A DNA stretch of 42,905 bases from Hysterium pulicare CBS 123377 (GCA_000467715.1 AJFK01000467.1:1-42905), one strand, 5' to 3'. Shown: positions 22,965 to 32,486, counted from the stretch's first letter. Made by a program: numbers and translations. Notes: a model not told the origin generated them from the sequence alone.

Positions 22965-24255
22965 ATGGTGTCTCTCTGGCCTTGGAAGGTATGTTCCTTT
23001 GCTTATGAATAGCTGCCTGTTTGTGCGCTGTGTAAATGCTTGAAACATTATGAATTTGGAATATTTGGTCTGCGCTAATATGGATTTGAAAGGCCGGTGA
23101 TTCTGCCGCTTCATTCGAAAAGACTCTCTCGACGTTAGCTACCAGGATCTCCAAAAACGCTGCCAAAAATGATAAACTTCGTCAGAGATCAAGACGCGTC
23201 CGCGTTATGTGGACTCTATATGCCGGCTTTGCATATATACTAGCCGCTCTCCTCTTGATATTGGTGACTGGATGGAGGCGATGGGGAGCAATGGAAATTT
23301 CTGTCGTGGCTGGCGGACCTGTCGTGTAGGTTAAAGGATGTCGGATTGATATTGCTGTGACAGATGCTAATTAGGCTCTCAATTATACAGGATATACCTC
23401 GTCCGCACATCGCTTACAACCTACTACGACTATCGCATCTCTAATACCCAAATATACCTCGATAGTCTCAACAAAGAACGGGATGCTACTATCGAAAGAC
23501 TGAAACAAGCAACCAAATACAACTCAACCCAACAATTACTCGAGAAGTATGGCTCCTCACAGCCGAAACAAAAACAACAACCTTCACCATCCGTATCACG
23601 GCGTAAGTCGGAAGGACCTCAGAAACCAGCGCAACCACAAGGGTCTCGAACAAACATCCCACCACCTCCCACGGCAAATATACCGCGCCCTGCACCTCCA
23701 GCCAGTTCAAGGCCGAACTCCGCAGCTGGCACCCCACAAGCTACGCGTCCGTCGCAGCCTCTTCCTGCCGAGGAGTTTGCACCCAACGCCTTCGAACCTG
23801 CTGATTTAGCGAAACAATATTCCTCTTCCTCCGCAACTACATTCACACAGCACCATTGGTATGATCGAATTCTAGATGCTTTACTAGGCGAGGATGAGAC
23901 ACAGCCCAAGAACCGACTAGCGTTGATTTGCAGCGAGTGTAGACTAGTGAACGGACAGGCACCACCCGGAACACGTGCGTTGGAAGATGTAGGAAGGTGG
24001 AAGTGTGGTGGATGCGGTGCTTGGAATGGGAAGGAAAAGTTGAAAGAAGATGCGGTATCGAGCTTGGCGCAGGCTTGGGAAGAGGAGAGGAAGGCAAGGG
24101 AGAAGGAGGAGGATAGTGGAGCGGCTGCTGAAAGCGATGAAGATGAAAGGAAGGGGTCAGACGGAGAATCAGAAGTAGGTTCCGCTGAGGATAAGGTGGA
24201 GGAGGAGCAGCCTCCGGCTAGGTCTACGAGGAGCAAATCGAAGGCGAAGAAGTAA
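22965..24255 (+). CDS. LNP1: Lunapark, ER three-way-junction protein
   Basis: Three exons, 22965-22988, 23093-23325 and 23391-24255, give 373 residues. The first exon is only MVSLWPWK, joined over a 104-nt intron. Two close hydrophobic segments follow: WTLYAGFAYILAALLLILVT around residues 50-69 and ISVVAGGPVVIYLVRTSL around 77-95. This is the Lnp hairpin with both ends cytosolic. Then come a coiled coil (YLDSLNKERDATIERLKQAT) and a Pro/Ser-rich linker. The Lunapark zinc ribbon is C266-x2-C269-x21-C291-x2-C294 with ALICSECRLVNGQAPPGT. The tail is acidic and ends in basic KSKAKK. Lunapark stabilises three-way junctions of the tubular ER, opposing Sey1/atlastin. Exon 2 ends GTCGT just before an in-frame stop, so the second splice is needed for the protein. 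Confidence 0.95.
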
Positions 24256-24869
24256 GGATGTGGGCTGGGTAGACTGAATTCTGTGTTCTACGAGGGCCAT
24301 TGCTAACTATACGCTTAGATATATATAGCAACCTTTACGCTATGTATAGCATGGACAGTCCTTCCTAATATATATTTAGCAAACCTTCGAAATTCTGGAT
24401 TCTGTGAAATCTGATATGTGCTCCTGCTAATACAATATTATAGTCACTTATGCAAGGCATACCGAGCCGGAAGTTCAACAAGGCTTGTGTTGGATATCAA
24501 ATAGGTTGGAAAAGACATCCATAACTCTTGAAATTTCTAGAGTCTCAAACCGAGCTCTCTGATCACCACTATACGACCCCGTCTAACCAGAAAGAACGAG
24601 GTCCGCAAAACATCCCAAGCGTTTCCGTATCCCATCGCCACAAGCAGGATTCGGATCACATCGTTTTAATAATACTATCCACCACAAAAGACTGCATAAA
24701 TCGCCAAGCTAGGCCATTCGATATGCTACACCCCAGTAAGCATACCCTCCCTTCCCATACTATACCTGTAACTTATCCACCCCTACCCATTAATCCAGAA
24801 TCTAGCTGCCAAGGACTCTGCGCCGAGCATCAACCTCCATCTACATCCCTATCCCCATCCCGAAACTCC
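24256..24869. other. Convergent 3' regions of Lunapark gene and disordered-protein gene
   Basis: About 600 bp between two stop codons. 24310-24380 is A+T-rich with repeated TATATATA/TATAGC words, probably 3' processing signals. A plus-strand frame from 24528 lacks family features. No gene supported. Confidence 0.4.
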
Positions 24870-26507
24870 TCACGACTCATCGTCATCATCGGCATCAGCA
24901 AAATCGACATCTTCACCATCCCCAACTTGGAAGCTTGGAGTAAAGGCCAAACGGCTCATTGCCGAAGTGTCGTCTTCCTCGTCTTTGTTGGGAGATAAGG
25001 GGCGAGAAGGGAGGTAGGGGCTCTCTTCTGCGTAGGGGGATGTGGAGAGGGTACCTCGGAGGGTGTGCGGTGACGAAAAATAATCTTGGGGTGTCGCCTT
25101 GGGTGGACGAGGTGTTTGAGTCCGCGCGGGAGTGAGTGAAGAGGCGGAATCTGAGCGATGCTCCCGAACTTTGGTAGTTGGACTAAGTGGGACATTCGCA
25201 TACTGACTGAAAGTTGATTCTATTGCGGGGCCATCGAATGTCGGAGTCCTGGAAAGAGTAGATTTTCCAGATGTGCTGACGGAATTGGGAGCCGTTGACT
25301 GCTGTTTGGCAAGTGCAGCATTGTTTCGCGTCCGCCGTTTGGAAGAGGAGGTGGTAGTGGCTTTGATTTGGGTAGGTGAGTTGTAGAAGGTAAAATGTTC
25401 GCCGAATCCGCTCTTCTTAGTACTTCCCCTACCCTTATCCTTCGGAATCGGTGTTTCGAAAGGATGCGAACGAGTATTGACTTCATCAAGGAAATCATGA
25501 ATATCATTCTCATCCCCATCCGAGCCGAACTCATCATCGCTAGGGGCTTCGGATGGATCTTCCTTCAACTTCTTCAAGAACTCGAGCTTGCCACGACGAC
25601 CTTGGTTCACATCCTCCTTCGAGACTCTACCTTCGACGGTATCGTAGACACCATCCGTCGACCCTCGAAGTCGGGGACGGAGACTCAAATCTCCATACTT
25701 CGATGATGGATCTGTACGTGAACGATCACGCTCTCGGGGGTCATCTCGCTTTGGTCTTGGATCCGTCCTTGAACGAGCGTAATCTATAGGCGGCAACCGG
25801 CTACCCCCCTCGTACGCTATGCCCATCAACCTCCCATTCGGCATAGGTGGCACGCAATTCATTTTCATCCGAAGATCTGCCTCCTCATGTCGCTTCCGCG
25901 CCTCCTTGCCCTGCTTCTCAGCGCCCTTCAACCATCGCTTAGTAACATCAGGGAGCCGTTCTTCGATGCCAGGACCCAAGGCCGAGACAACTTTATTCCC
26001 AGCAATTTGGGTAGCCTTGGAACCTGTCACGAACGCTGCTTTTCCTATGGACCTTCCAGCCTGTCCAAGGCCGCTGCCGTATAGTGCTGACGCGAAGCCT
26101 TTGGTCGCTTCAGTCAGGTTGCGAGTTGTTGTCGATGCTTTTTTATAAGCGTCGGACCACGTGCCTTCGAATTCGTAGGCAGGGATCTCTGGGGAAGCTA
26201 AGTTTGAGTTGGTCTGGCCTTGGACCCTCTCCTCAATGAAGTCGTATTCATCGGACAAGCCGTCATTCCAATGGCCTGGCTTGATGGATCCTTCCGAGTT
26301 GGGCTCTCCCGTATTGGTGTTCTCGATATTCGATTCGACATCATCGAGCTCATCAAAAGCAGGTTCTGTGGCGTACGACTTCGTGGCAGGAGTCTTGGGG
26401 ACGGATTTTCTCCGAGAACGCTTCTCCTTTACTGGTTTTGTGGCTGACTGGAGGCCTCGATCATGGTCCTCTACGCCTGTGGTTAGTGGTGGGCTTTCTT
26501 GATCCAT
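24870..26507 (-). CDS. Large mostly disordered conserved-type hypothetical protein
   Basis: One uninterrupted exon of 545 residues whose family I do not recognise by name. The N-terminal 90 residues are charged, with basic KEKRSRRKSVPKTP and acidic stretches. Around residues 115-215 there is a helical, Gly/Ala-rich block (WSDAYKKASTTTRNLTEATK, GFASALYGSGLGQAGRSIGK, RWLKGAEKQGKEARKRHEEA) that looks like an ordered or amphipathic, possibly membrane-associated region. Next comes MKMNCVPPMPNGRLMGIAYE. The remainder is Ser/Thr/Pro-rich with many SP/TP sites, LEFLKKLKEDPSEAPSDDEF, HDFLDEVN, and an acidic C-terminus ending DADDDDES. The long intact frame and codon regularity support a real gene. The many SP/TP sites suggest phosphorylation, which is inference. 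Confidence 0.8.
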   Translation of the reverse strand: MDQESPPLTTGVEDHDRGLQSATKPVKEKRSRRKSVPKTPATKSYATEPAFDELDDVESNIENTNTGEPNSEGSIKPGHWNDGLSDEYDFIEERVQGQTNSNLASPEIPAYEFEGTWSDAYKKASTTTRNLTEATKGFASALYGSGLGQAGRSIGKAAFVTGSKATQIAGNKVVSALGPGIEERLPDVTKRWLKGAEKQGKEARKRHEEADLRMKMNCVPPMPNGRLMGIAYEGGSRLPPIDYARSRTDPRPKRDDPRERDRSRTDPSSKYGDLSLRPRLRGSTDGVYDTVEGRVSKEDVNQGRRGKLEFLKKLKEDPSEAPSDDEFGSDGDENDIHDFLDEVNTRSHPFETPIPKDKGRGSTKKSGFGEHFTFYNSPTQIKATTTSSSKRRTRNNAALAKQQSTAPNSVSTSGKSTLSRTPTFDGPAIESTFSQYANVPLSPTTKVREHRSDSASSLTPARTQTPRPPKATPQDYFSSPHTLRGTLSTSPYAEESPYLPSRPLSPNKDEEDDTSAMSRLAFTPSFQVGDGEDVDFADADDDDES

Positions 26508-27407
26508 GGCTAATGTAGACGTGGGTTCAAGAAGAGCTTAAATGGACAGCACCTCCGCTCATGCGGTGAGAGAAATGCCAAGAAAGAGTTGAGGTGTTGA
26601 TGTTGGGTTGTCAACGAAGCCGTGATCCAAAAGGGTGGTGTTGGCATGCGTGGCTAAGATACTGCAATGATGGGCGGTTATAATTCGCCAGCACATAAGC
26701 AGTGGCTGGTAAGACGTGATTGCTCATTCACGTTGCAGCCTACTTCAGGAGGCTACGTTGATTGCCAAGAAAGTGAGACGCTTTGGTGAATGCCAGTGCA
26801 GGTTCAGGCAGTTGACTCCACTTCGGAGTAAAATTGGTTTGCATCGGAAGACGTCGGTAAGACAAAAAGCGTCAATACATTTAGAAAACTGCTAATTGTG
26901 CGCTTCCGTGTGCGTTTGACTTGGACCGGTCTTTTCACGTTATTGAAACGTTGGTGTCTGTTAAGCGCTATAGGTAACCACGGAAACGGACATCTGCTGT
27001 GACGAAAGGATTCGTTACTCATGAACTCAGTACACACTCAAGTCGATATACCTCACTTGCATCACCATAGTTAAATTCTGTAAGCCTCTCTTTTTTAAAT
27101 ATATCCATTACTTTTTTAGAATTAATTTATAGTTTTTTTACAACTTTTTTCTTACTACCCTAAATTGACTTGGTACTTTAAGAATAAAGTAGAAAGCTCT
27201 TAAGGTTGGGAAAGCCATTTGATACCTTTCGCAGAACTTCAAATACATTCGTATAGGCTGGTGACCTTTCTATCATAAAGTATACACATCTTTCTTACGT
27301 TAGTTGCATCAGCTATCAATCTACCTGTAATAGCTATTAAAAATAATATTCTTTAGGAGAGTAGAGATACTAGCACAGTCTATGATAATATTTCTAGTAT
27401 ATGTTGC
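26508..27407. repeat. Promoter region passing into an A+T-rich RIP-like tract
   Basis: The left part (26508-27060) should hold the promoter of the preceding minus-strand gene. From about 27080 to 27410 the sequence becomes clearly A+T-rich with TTTTTT and TTA/TAA words and very few CpG. This is consistent with a RIP-mutated remnant and marks the change from the conserved left part to the repeat-rich right part. No reading frame is supported. Confidence 0.4.
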
Positions 27408-27515
27408 TTAATAGCAATATCTACAGAAGAAGGGCACATTGTTGCAGTTATGGCTGCGGATCAGGATAAGGGGATGAATTGTCTTTTCTTGTTCGGCTTC
27501 GGGTTGCAATTCACG

Positions 27516-27611
27516 CTCCTGCTCTTCGTGAAGCCTCGCCTCCTGCTCTTCGTGAAGCTTCGCATCTTGCTCTTCGTGAAGCTTCGCATCTTGCTCTTCG
27601 TGAAGCTTCGC
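27516..27611 (-). repeat. Four 24-bp tandem units, encoding an octapeptide on the minus strand
   Basis: Four consecutive 24-nt units, the last two almost identical and the first two with a few changes (CCTCGC for TTCGCA). The unit length is a multiple of three. The minus-strand frame 27650-27408 reads it as DAKLHEEQ repeated, a charged helix-forming octapeptide. The surrounding minus-strand frame (80 codons) has no recognisable family, so whether the repeat is translated is open. Confidence 0.7.
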
Positions 27612-27714
27612 ATCTCCTATGCTCTCCACCCCAACAGCCTGGCAGTCCATTCAGGGTATCTTCCTCTGTCGGGACGTTCCAGAACTCTGAGCAATCAAAC
27701 TTGAGTAAACAATA

Positions 27715-28115
27715 TAGCGAGTCAGTCAATCACTTACCTTACACGGCTATGGGCTTCAGAATCTCATCCTCCTCCTCGATTTCTCGTCCAATGGAGATAG
27801 GCTCATCTGTTATGATTTCAAGCTCACGAGACAGACAGGATTCTCGAGACCTCAGATTTCCGGAAGCAAATGCTACGAAGTACGTAGCCTGGTGCGCTAC
27901 TCAACCTTAGAACATTTCTTGCAGCGCTAGAAGTAACTCATCGCCCTTATCGAAAAGCTTCAACCACGCACCGACTAAGGACATGCGTCGCCAGAAAAAT
28001 AAATAAGCTTGATATGCTATATGAACATCATAGAGCTTACTATATTCGCGAAACGGATGTACATGCGTGTCGGGCGCCCTTCACGAACCCCACGATTTTC
28101 ACGAATCTTCCTCTA
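27715..28115. other. Unassigned stretch with possible decayed minus-strand exon
   Basis: On the minus strand, about 27897-27753 reads as an open, acidic, coding-like piece (SRELEIITDEPISIGREIEE) that stops just before a GTAAGT. It could be a decayed exon upstream of the octapeptide repeat. I cannot assign it to a family or build a full gene. Nothing else is seen up to the HSF-gene fragment. Confidence 0.2.
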
Positions 28116-28274
28116 GCATCGCTTTTCAACCGCCGGGTCCGGCCCAAATTGCTATAACCCTCATCGACTCGATTCGGCTCGAGAGGAACGGGCAATTACA
28201 TCCCGTTTTCAGCCGAAACCCTGGCATTGCACCAACAAGAGCCGCCTCCACCTCCGCACCCCGTTCCGCCATTG
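28116..28274 (+). pseudogene. Degenerate copy of part of the HSF-domain gene's last exon
   Basis: About 160 bp align directly with 1724-1870 of the HSF-domain gene at the left end of the window. Shared words include TTCCGGCCCA/GTCCGGCCCA, ATTGCTATA, TTCGGCTCGA, ACGGGCAATTAC, TTTCAGCC/CTTCAGCC, GCACCAACAA and GCCGCCTCC. I estimate about 80 percent identity with a roughly 5-nt insertion (CTCGA) after ATCGA. The first codons keep the parent reading (AFQPPGPAQIAI against AFRPPVPAHIAI), then the frame shifts. The copy has no HSF DNA-binding domain, introns or promoter, so it is a non-functional fragment of the parent gene. Confidence 0.85.
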
Positions 28275-28328
28275 TAGACGTAAATATCAGCTAATCCTCT
28301 TTACCAGTATCTCGGTACTCATTTTTAG

Positions 28329-28982
28329 AAAGGGGAGCAATGTGCTTCTCACTTCTCCATTGACTTTCGAGTGACGTCTTCACTAGGAGGAAGAGTCGTA
28401 CCCATATTGCTAACGGATCCTTCTGCACAACTTGGTCATCTTTTATTCGCGGCGGACGGACGTAAATTGAAAGCACCACGTTGTCCTTTGATCATCTTGC
28501 GAGAAGCGCAGACATACTCATTTCGTGGCCTTGATGAAGAAGAAGTTGCACTTCTCACCAAGATAGCAAAGCTTACTCCGCAGAGGACCCTCTACCCATC
28601 TCATTTAAAAGTAATGCAGCAGGATCGCTGGAACAACGATCTATCGCTACTTGCGCAGCATGAATCCTTCTTTGAGCTAGCGAACTTGATATTCACCCAA
28701 GCCACTGAAAACCACATTTTCTATTCCACAGAGAACTTTCTGGCAAAAGAATCCTTCGGAAAGCCAGATCCCACTTATAGAGCAGCCATTCGAAATGCTG
28801 TTTTTCGACTACCTGAATTTAGTGCTGAAGCCCACGTGACAACCAAGGACCTCATTTCACATACGACACCCATCTCTCTTCGCAATTCTGAGTGTATCCG
28901 AGAAGCAATCGCCAAAAGGCTAGGTCGAAATTGGAGCCTCGAGGAATTGTCGTCAGCAACGGCAAAGGTATCTGATGTGTAA
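28329..28982 (+). CDS. Unidentified ORF, probable 3' exon of a gene with unclear start
   Basis: Open frame of 217 codons from a likely 3' splice site (TTTTTAG at 28322-28328) to TGA-like termination at 28980-28982. There is no in-frame ATG near the front. The sequence is coding-like and regular: GRVVPILLTDPSAQLGHLLF, APRCPLIILREAQTYSFRGL, then several predicted helices and GRNWSLEELSSATAKVSDV. I do not recognise the family. A possible intron (GTAGAC at about 28274 or GTAAAT at about 28280 to 28328) would join it in phase 0 to the frame running over the HSF fragment, making a chimera, but that upstream frame also lacks an ATG. It may be a truncated gene. Confidence 0.45.
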   Translation, partial: KGEQCASHFSIDFRVTSSLGGRVVPILLTDPSAQLGHLLFAADGRKLKAPRCPLIILREAQTYSFRGLDEEEVALLTKIAKLTPQRTLYPSHLKVMQQDRWNNDLSLLAQHESFFELANLIFTQATENHIFYSTENFLAKESFGKPDPTYRAAIRNAVFRLPEFSAEAHVTTKDLISHTTPISLRNSECIREAIAKRLGRNWSLEELSSATAKVSDV

Positions 28983-29577
28983 CCTACGCAGAATATATTT
29001 TCAAGAAAGAAAAGTATCTCGAACGAGAGGAAGAGTAATTTCAATAAAGCTATAAGGTATTAAGCAAAGTGGAGGCTAACCAAGTTACATGTAAATTCAA
29101 TCGCGAGCAACGCGCCTTTACTCGAGTTCGCGATCGAGCATGGAGCTGACTAACAAGCATTGCGATGGTGGTTCCTGATTAGATTTTGTACCTCCTGTTT
29201 CATATCAGAGATACAATTAACGGGCAAGAAAATAACTTCGACCGTATGAATGAGCTGGTGAATATTTTGCGAGAGTTGCGAAGAGAGGGAAGGTTGGCAG
29301 GCATGGTGGACGTGTAGGTGTACGTGAATGCCAAGACTTATCGCGTGCTCACGCGGTGAGCCCACTTCTACGCGAATTAAAACCCTCCCAGACAACATCG
29401 AAACCTGGAACCTCCTCCACGAGAAATCATCCCACGAAAAAACCACCCACGAAATCTCTTCAAGAAAGCATACTCCATGAGATGTCCTTCCACGAAAATA
29501 CCACCGGTGAAAACCGTCCGTAGAAACGTTCTCCATGAGTGTCCTCATAAGAAATTGTCTCCTGGCGAATGATCACT
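28983..29577. other. Unassigned stretch with a small coding-like relic and a degenerate repeat
   Basis: A plus-strand piece at about 29187-29318 reads open and hydrophilic (NFDRMNELVNILRELRREGR) and ends at TAG. It may be an exon relic but has no recognisable start. The remainder contains the degenerate CCACGAAA array listed separately. The minus-strand frame 29548-29150 is the antisense of both and is not supported. Confidence 0.25.
29417..29562. repeat. Degenerate 14-15-bp tandem array around CCACGAAA
   Basis: About ten imperfect units start with CCACGAAA or variants (CCACGAGA, CCATGAGA, CCGTAGAA, CCATGAGT). Starts are at about 29417, 29432, 29447, 29461, 29475, 29490, 29504, 29518, 29533 and 29546, so the period is 14-15 bp. 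The core GAAA/GAGA is kept while the rest of each unit varies freely. This differs from an ordinary decaying minisatellite, where the whole unit is retained. Confidence 0.55.
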
Positions 29578-30272
29578 ATGTCAGAGAGCGATAGCGACGA
29601 GGAAGCTACCTTTCATATTCACGAAGAAGTTTCATCTTGCCATCAGGGTATGCCATTCCTAGGTCAGGCTCACTATGAAAAGCTAATTATTTGCTGGAAC
29701 AGGTGTTGAAGGAAGAGCGGGCGCCTCAGCCTGACCAGAAAGCGAATGTTTCTGGGAACGGGGAAAAGGAGATGGATGAAGTTCTGGAGGCGCAAACCCA
29801 ACTACGAGAACTCATAGAGCGCTTGGAGGAGTCGAGATGGAAGAGTCCAAGTCTGGACTGGTAATAAAAGCATCTTGCGCAGAGCAGGTCTATGTTTAAG
29901 AGGCTTGAAAAGTACAATAGGTCAAAGGAGCATGCATATTTAGTGGATAATCCCAAGGGTATGCAGGCCGTAGCACACTTTTATCCTCAGCGAAGAGAGG
30001 AAACGATAATGTATGTACCCTTACTTTCCTACCACTGAAACGCTTCCCCTCTCTCTTCCCGACCTCTGGGCTAGGACTTCAAGAGAGCTTGTCAATCTGG
30101 TAATGTGAGCCGTAGACTCCTCATTTCTTGAGATTTCTCATCCCTTTACCTGTAGCCGTCCCTGCATATCTGCATTCCTTTGGGTCGACTCGTTGAACTT
30201 TTCGAGGATTTTTGTCGACCTCCCGTCTCACCTACACTGCAAGAAGAGCTTTGGCCCCTGCCTAAATTCTGA
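29578..30272 (+). pseudogene. Broken multi-exon gene with two adjacent in-frame stops
   Basis: Family not recognised. A gene-like layout starts MSESDSDEEATFHIHEEVSS, then an acidic helical part (EVLEAQTQLRELIERLEESR), then MFKRLEKYNRSKEHAYLVDN. Spliced on GTATGT...GGCTAG (exon end about 30010) and GTAATG...CTGTAG it continues to LGRLVELFEDFCRPPVSPTL and stops at 30270-30272. Two adjacent TAA codons at about 29862-29867 interrupt the helical part, with the same frame open on both sides. CAA to TAA is the change RIP makes. The first intron would be only 35 nt or the frame shifts there. Both defects point to a disabled gene, although translation from the internal ATG of MFKRLEK is possible. Confidence 0.4.
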
Positions 30273-32126
30273 TTAGAAGACATTCTATATCCTCGAAGTT
30301 CAACTTACCTCGGCATTTTGAACGTACTGATGTGCTTTCTTTAACTCTCCCAAAGTTGCCAGGCCAGACCGTCCTTCCGCTTGTCTCTTTTTGGTTACAC
30401 TGATCTCTAATCCGTTCACCTCCCGAATTCCGGATTCTTCTTACTCTCGGAGGACGGTCAAGTCTGGCGAGATATACCCTTCGTCATCGTAATGGCATAA
30501 CCAACCCCAACTTCTCTTGTCGAACCTTCGCATTTGGCTTGGTATGATAGACATCCAAGCAGAGGTTTGTTGTAGAGTCTTGGGCCCGCTTAACCACGGA
30601 AGGGCCAGATATACTCCTCTTCAGAGCCTGCCGCATAAATTTTGCAACTTGCGGGTTCAGATCACAATGCACAATTTAACTTTATGCTACACACAGTTTG
30701 CACACAGTAAGCACACCGTTAAAGCTAACAACGAACTAGGCAAGGCGGCATTTCTACTTTCCTCGATCCATATTATGATGCAAATTGGCCGTAGTCTTGG
30801 TAACATTTTGGAACTCATCTTCCCTACAGAAGAGGAGTTTGGTAAAGCTCAACCACGCGTAAGCGGTGATTATGTTTTAAAGCTTTCATTTATGGTTGAT
30901 TTCATTGAATGTCTTCTGCCCAGAATGTTTCACAAGATCCACACCACGTTGACAACTTAATTTAAATAGCCGAAACAGAGTCTGGTTAGCCTATAGATCT
31001 CTACCATTAGCTAAAAAGTTCAATAAATCTATTCGTAGTAAAATTATAGAGGGCTAAAGTTAGAAACCTCTCGTAAACTCTGCCAAGACCCTGCCAAGAC
31101 CCTGCCAAGACCCTGCCAAGAAAAGTTTTATAATCCTACAACCTCCCTACCAAAACAGAACTTATCTAGGTAGCTAAGAAACTTATTGGATGTAAAAGAG
31201 TAGCTATGCAGTTATCGAATGGTGGTAATTTTAAGTCCATTCGTTGATGTTACCTTAAGTTATTGTTCTGAAGACGAGTGCAATATGACGAATTCGTTGT
31301 TCAATGGCGAGGGAACGCGCACACCGTTCCGACCCACCTTTTTGCAGACCTAGGACACTCGAGATACATGTTCTGAAGCTTCGAGGTCTCGATTCGTTAA
31401 ATACTACGTATCCTACCAGAGCGCTCCCAAGCTGCTTGCCTTTTTCATACTTTCAAGCCTTGCCACGTTGATTACAGAGATGAGCCCAGCAAAATGCCCG
31501 ACCACGAATTCGGACTGTAACGTGTCAACCTATTGCGGCGAGTCCAGCGATTCCCGCACTCTTCAAGACCTTAGGCTAGATACTTTTCCTATGTTCCGAT
31601 GATGAGTTCTTAATTACTCGCTCACCTTTTTGTAGACCTCATGCCCCCACCCTTTCAATTCACCTTCACCTTCGCGTATTTACACCATTATGGCCCGCGA
31701 ATCTCGCCAGGTCTCAAGACCGTCCTATTGCACAAGGCTATACTCGAGCTTCAACATCACCTGCGATGAAACAGGTAAACTTCTTGGCGCTGGAGCACTC
31801 TTGCGCGACACTTCAGCCGCTCCTCTTTCCTTCAATCCTGCGCGACATGACTCGTTCAGCTTCTACCTTGCGTCGAGTGGGAGGTTTCAACCAGGACGAC
31901 AACACCTCACTTTTCGTCCCGACCCAGTTTTGCTCCTTCAACATCTGCTAGACCGCCTGCGGATAATATTGATGGAAGTGAACCCTACCTTGCCATAAAA
32001 TCCTCTTCTGGCAAACGTAGTATCGATATTTACTTACGATGTTGCATAGCCAAAGCTAGGAATCACGTTGAATATTTTCAGAATTCGATATCAACCATTA
32101 CCATTCTCACTACCACATACTAAGAA
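30273..32126. other. Gene-poor interval upstream of the recombinase-like gene
   Basis: No confident gene. An open frame at 30544-30960 (138 codons from ATG) has no recognised family. About 30960-31210 is A+T-rich and RIP-like. An ATG frame at 31690-31998 (102 codons) is Ser/Arg-rich without family features. The overlap of several frames around 31690-31998 suggests a relic rather than a working gene. Confidence 0.3.
31081..31120. repeat. 11-bp tandem repeat, about 3.6 units
   Basis: Three perfect copies of TGCCAAGACCC followed by TGCCAAG, within an A+T-rich stretch. Short and non-coding in any supported frame. Probably a local slippage repeat. Confidence 0.8.
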
Positions 32127-32486
32127 ATGGGCGATGAAGCCGGACTCTTGCGCCTCCACGTGGTGTCGCCCGGGCAATGCAACCTAGTCAAAGTTGTAGC
32201 TGAAGCAAGAGACGCCGCCAAATGCGCGTTAGCATTCGCGACATGGCCAATTTTGAGGCCCTTCAACCATGCCATCGATATCTCGACATTTCGCTTCGGT
32301 ATATCGACCTCCATCCCAACCATGAAGAAACCCTCTGAAACCCTTGACACCTATGGCATTATCTATAGAGAGTCAAGACGAGTAGTTTGGCATCTTCGGT
32401 ACTCCAACAGTATTTTTGGGGAAGGAAATATACGCTTTTTCGAAGCCCATTCAGTTCATTTTCCAATTGTTTACGACACCGAATAA
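32127..32486 (+). CDS. Small hypothetical protein upstream of the recombinase-like gene
   Basis: ATG-started frame of 119 residues, AAGAAATGGG at the start. No recognised domain, signal peptide or membrane segment. It has a helical Ala-rich part (KVVAEARDAAKCALAFATWP) and a hydrophilic rest. It ends 195 bp before the ATG of the recombinase-like gene on the same strand, so it could be a separate neighbour, an upstream frame in its leader, or chance. Support is only length, start context and position. Confidence 0.3.
   Translation: MGDEAGLLRLHVVSPGQCNLVKVVAEARDAAKCALAFATWPILRPFNHAIDISTFRFGISTSIPTMKKPSETLDTYGIIYRESRRVVWHLRYSNSIFGEGNIRFFEAHSVHFPIVYDTE

Noticed and set aside
23619-24236. 205-codon minus-strand open frame
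   Set aside because: It is the antisense of the Lunapark Pro/Ser-rich linker and acidic tail; Ser/Phe-rich low-complexity translation only.
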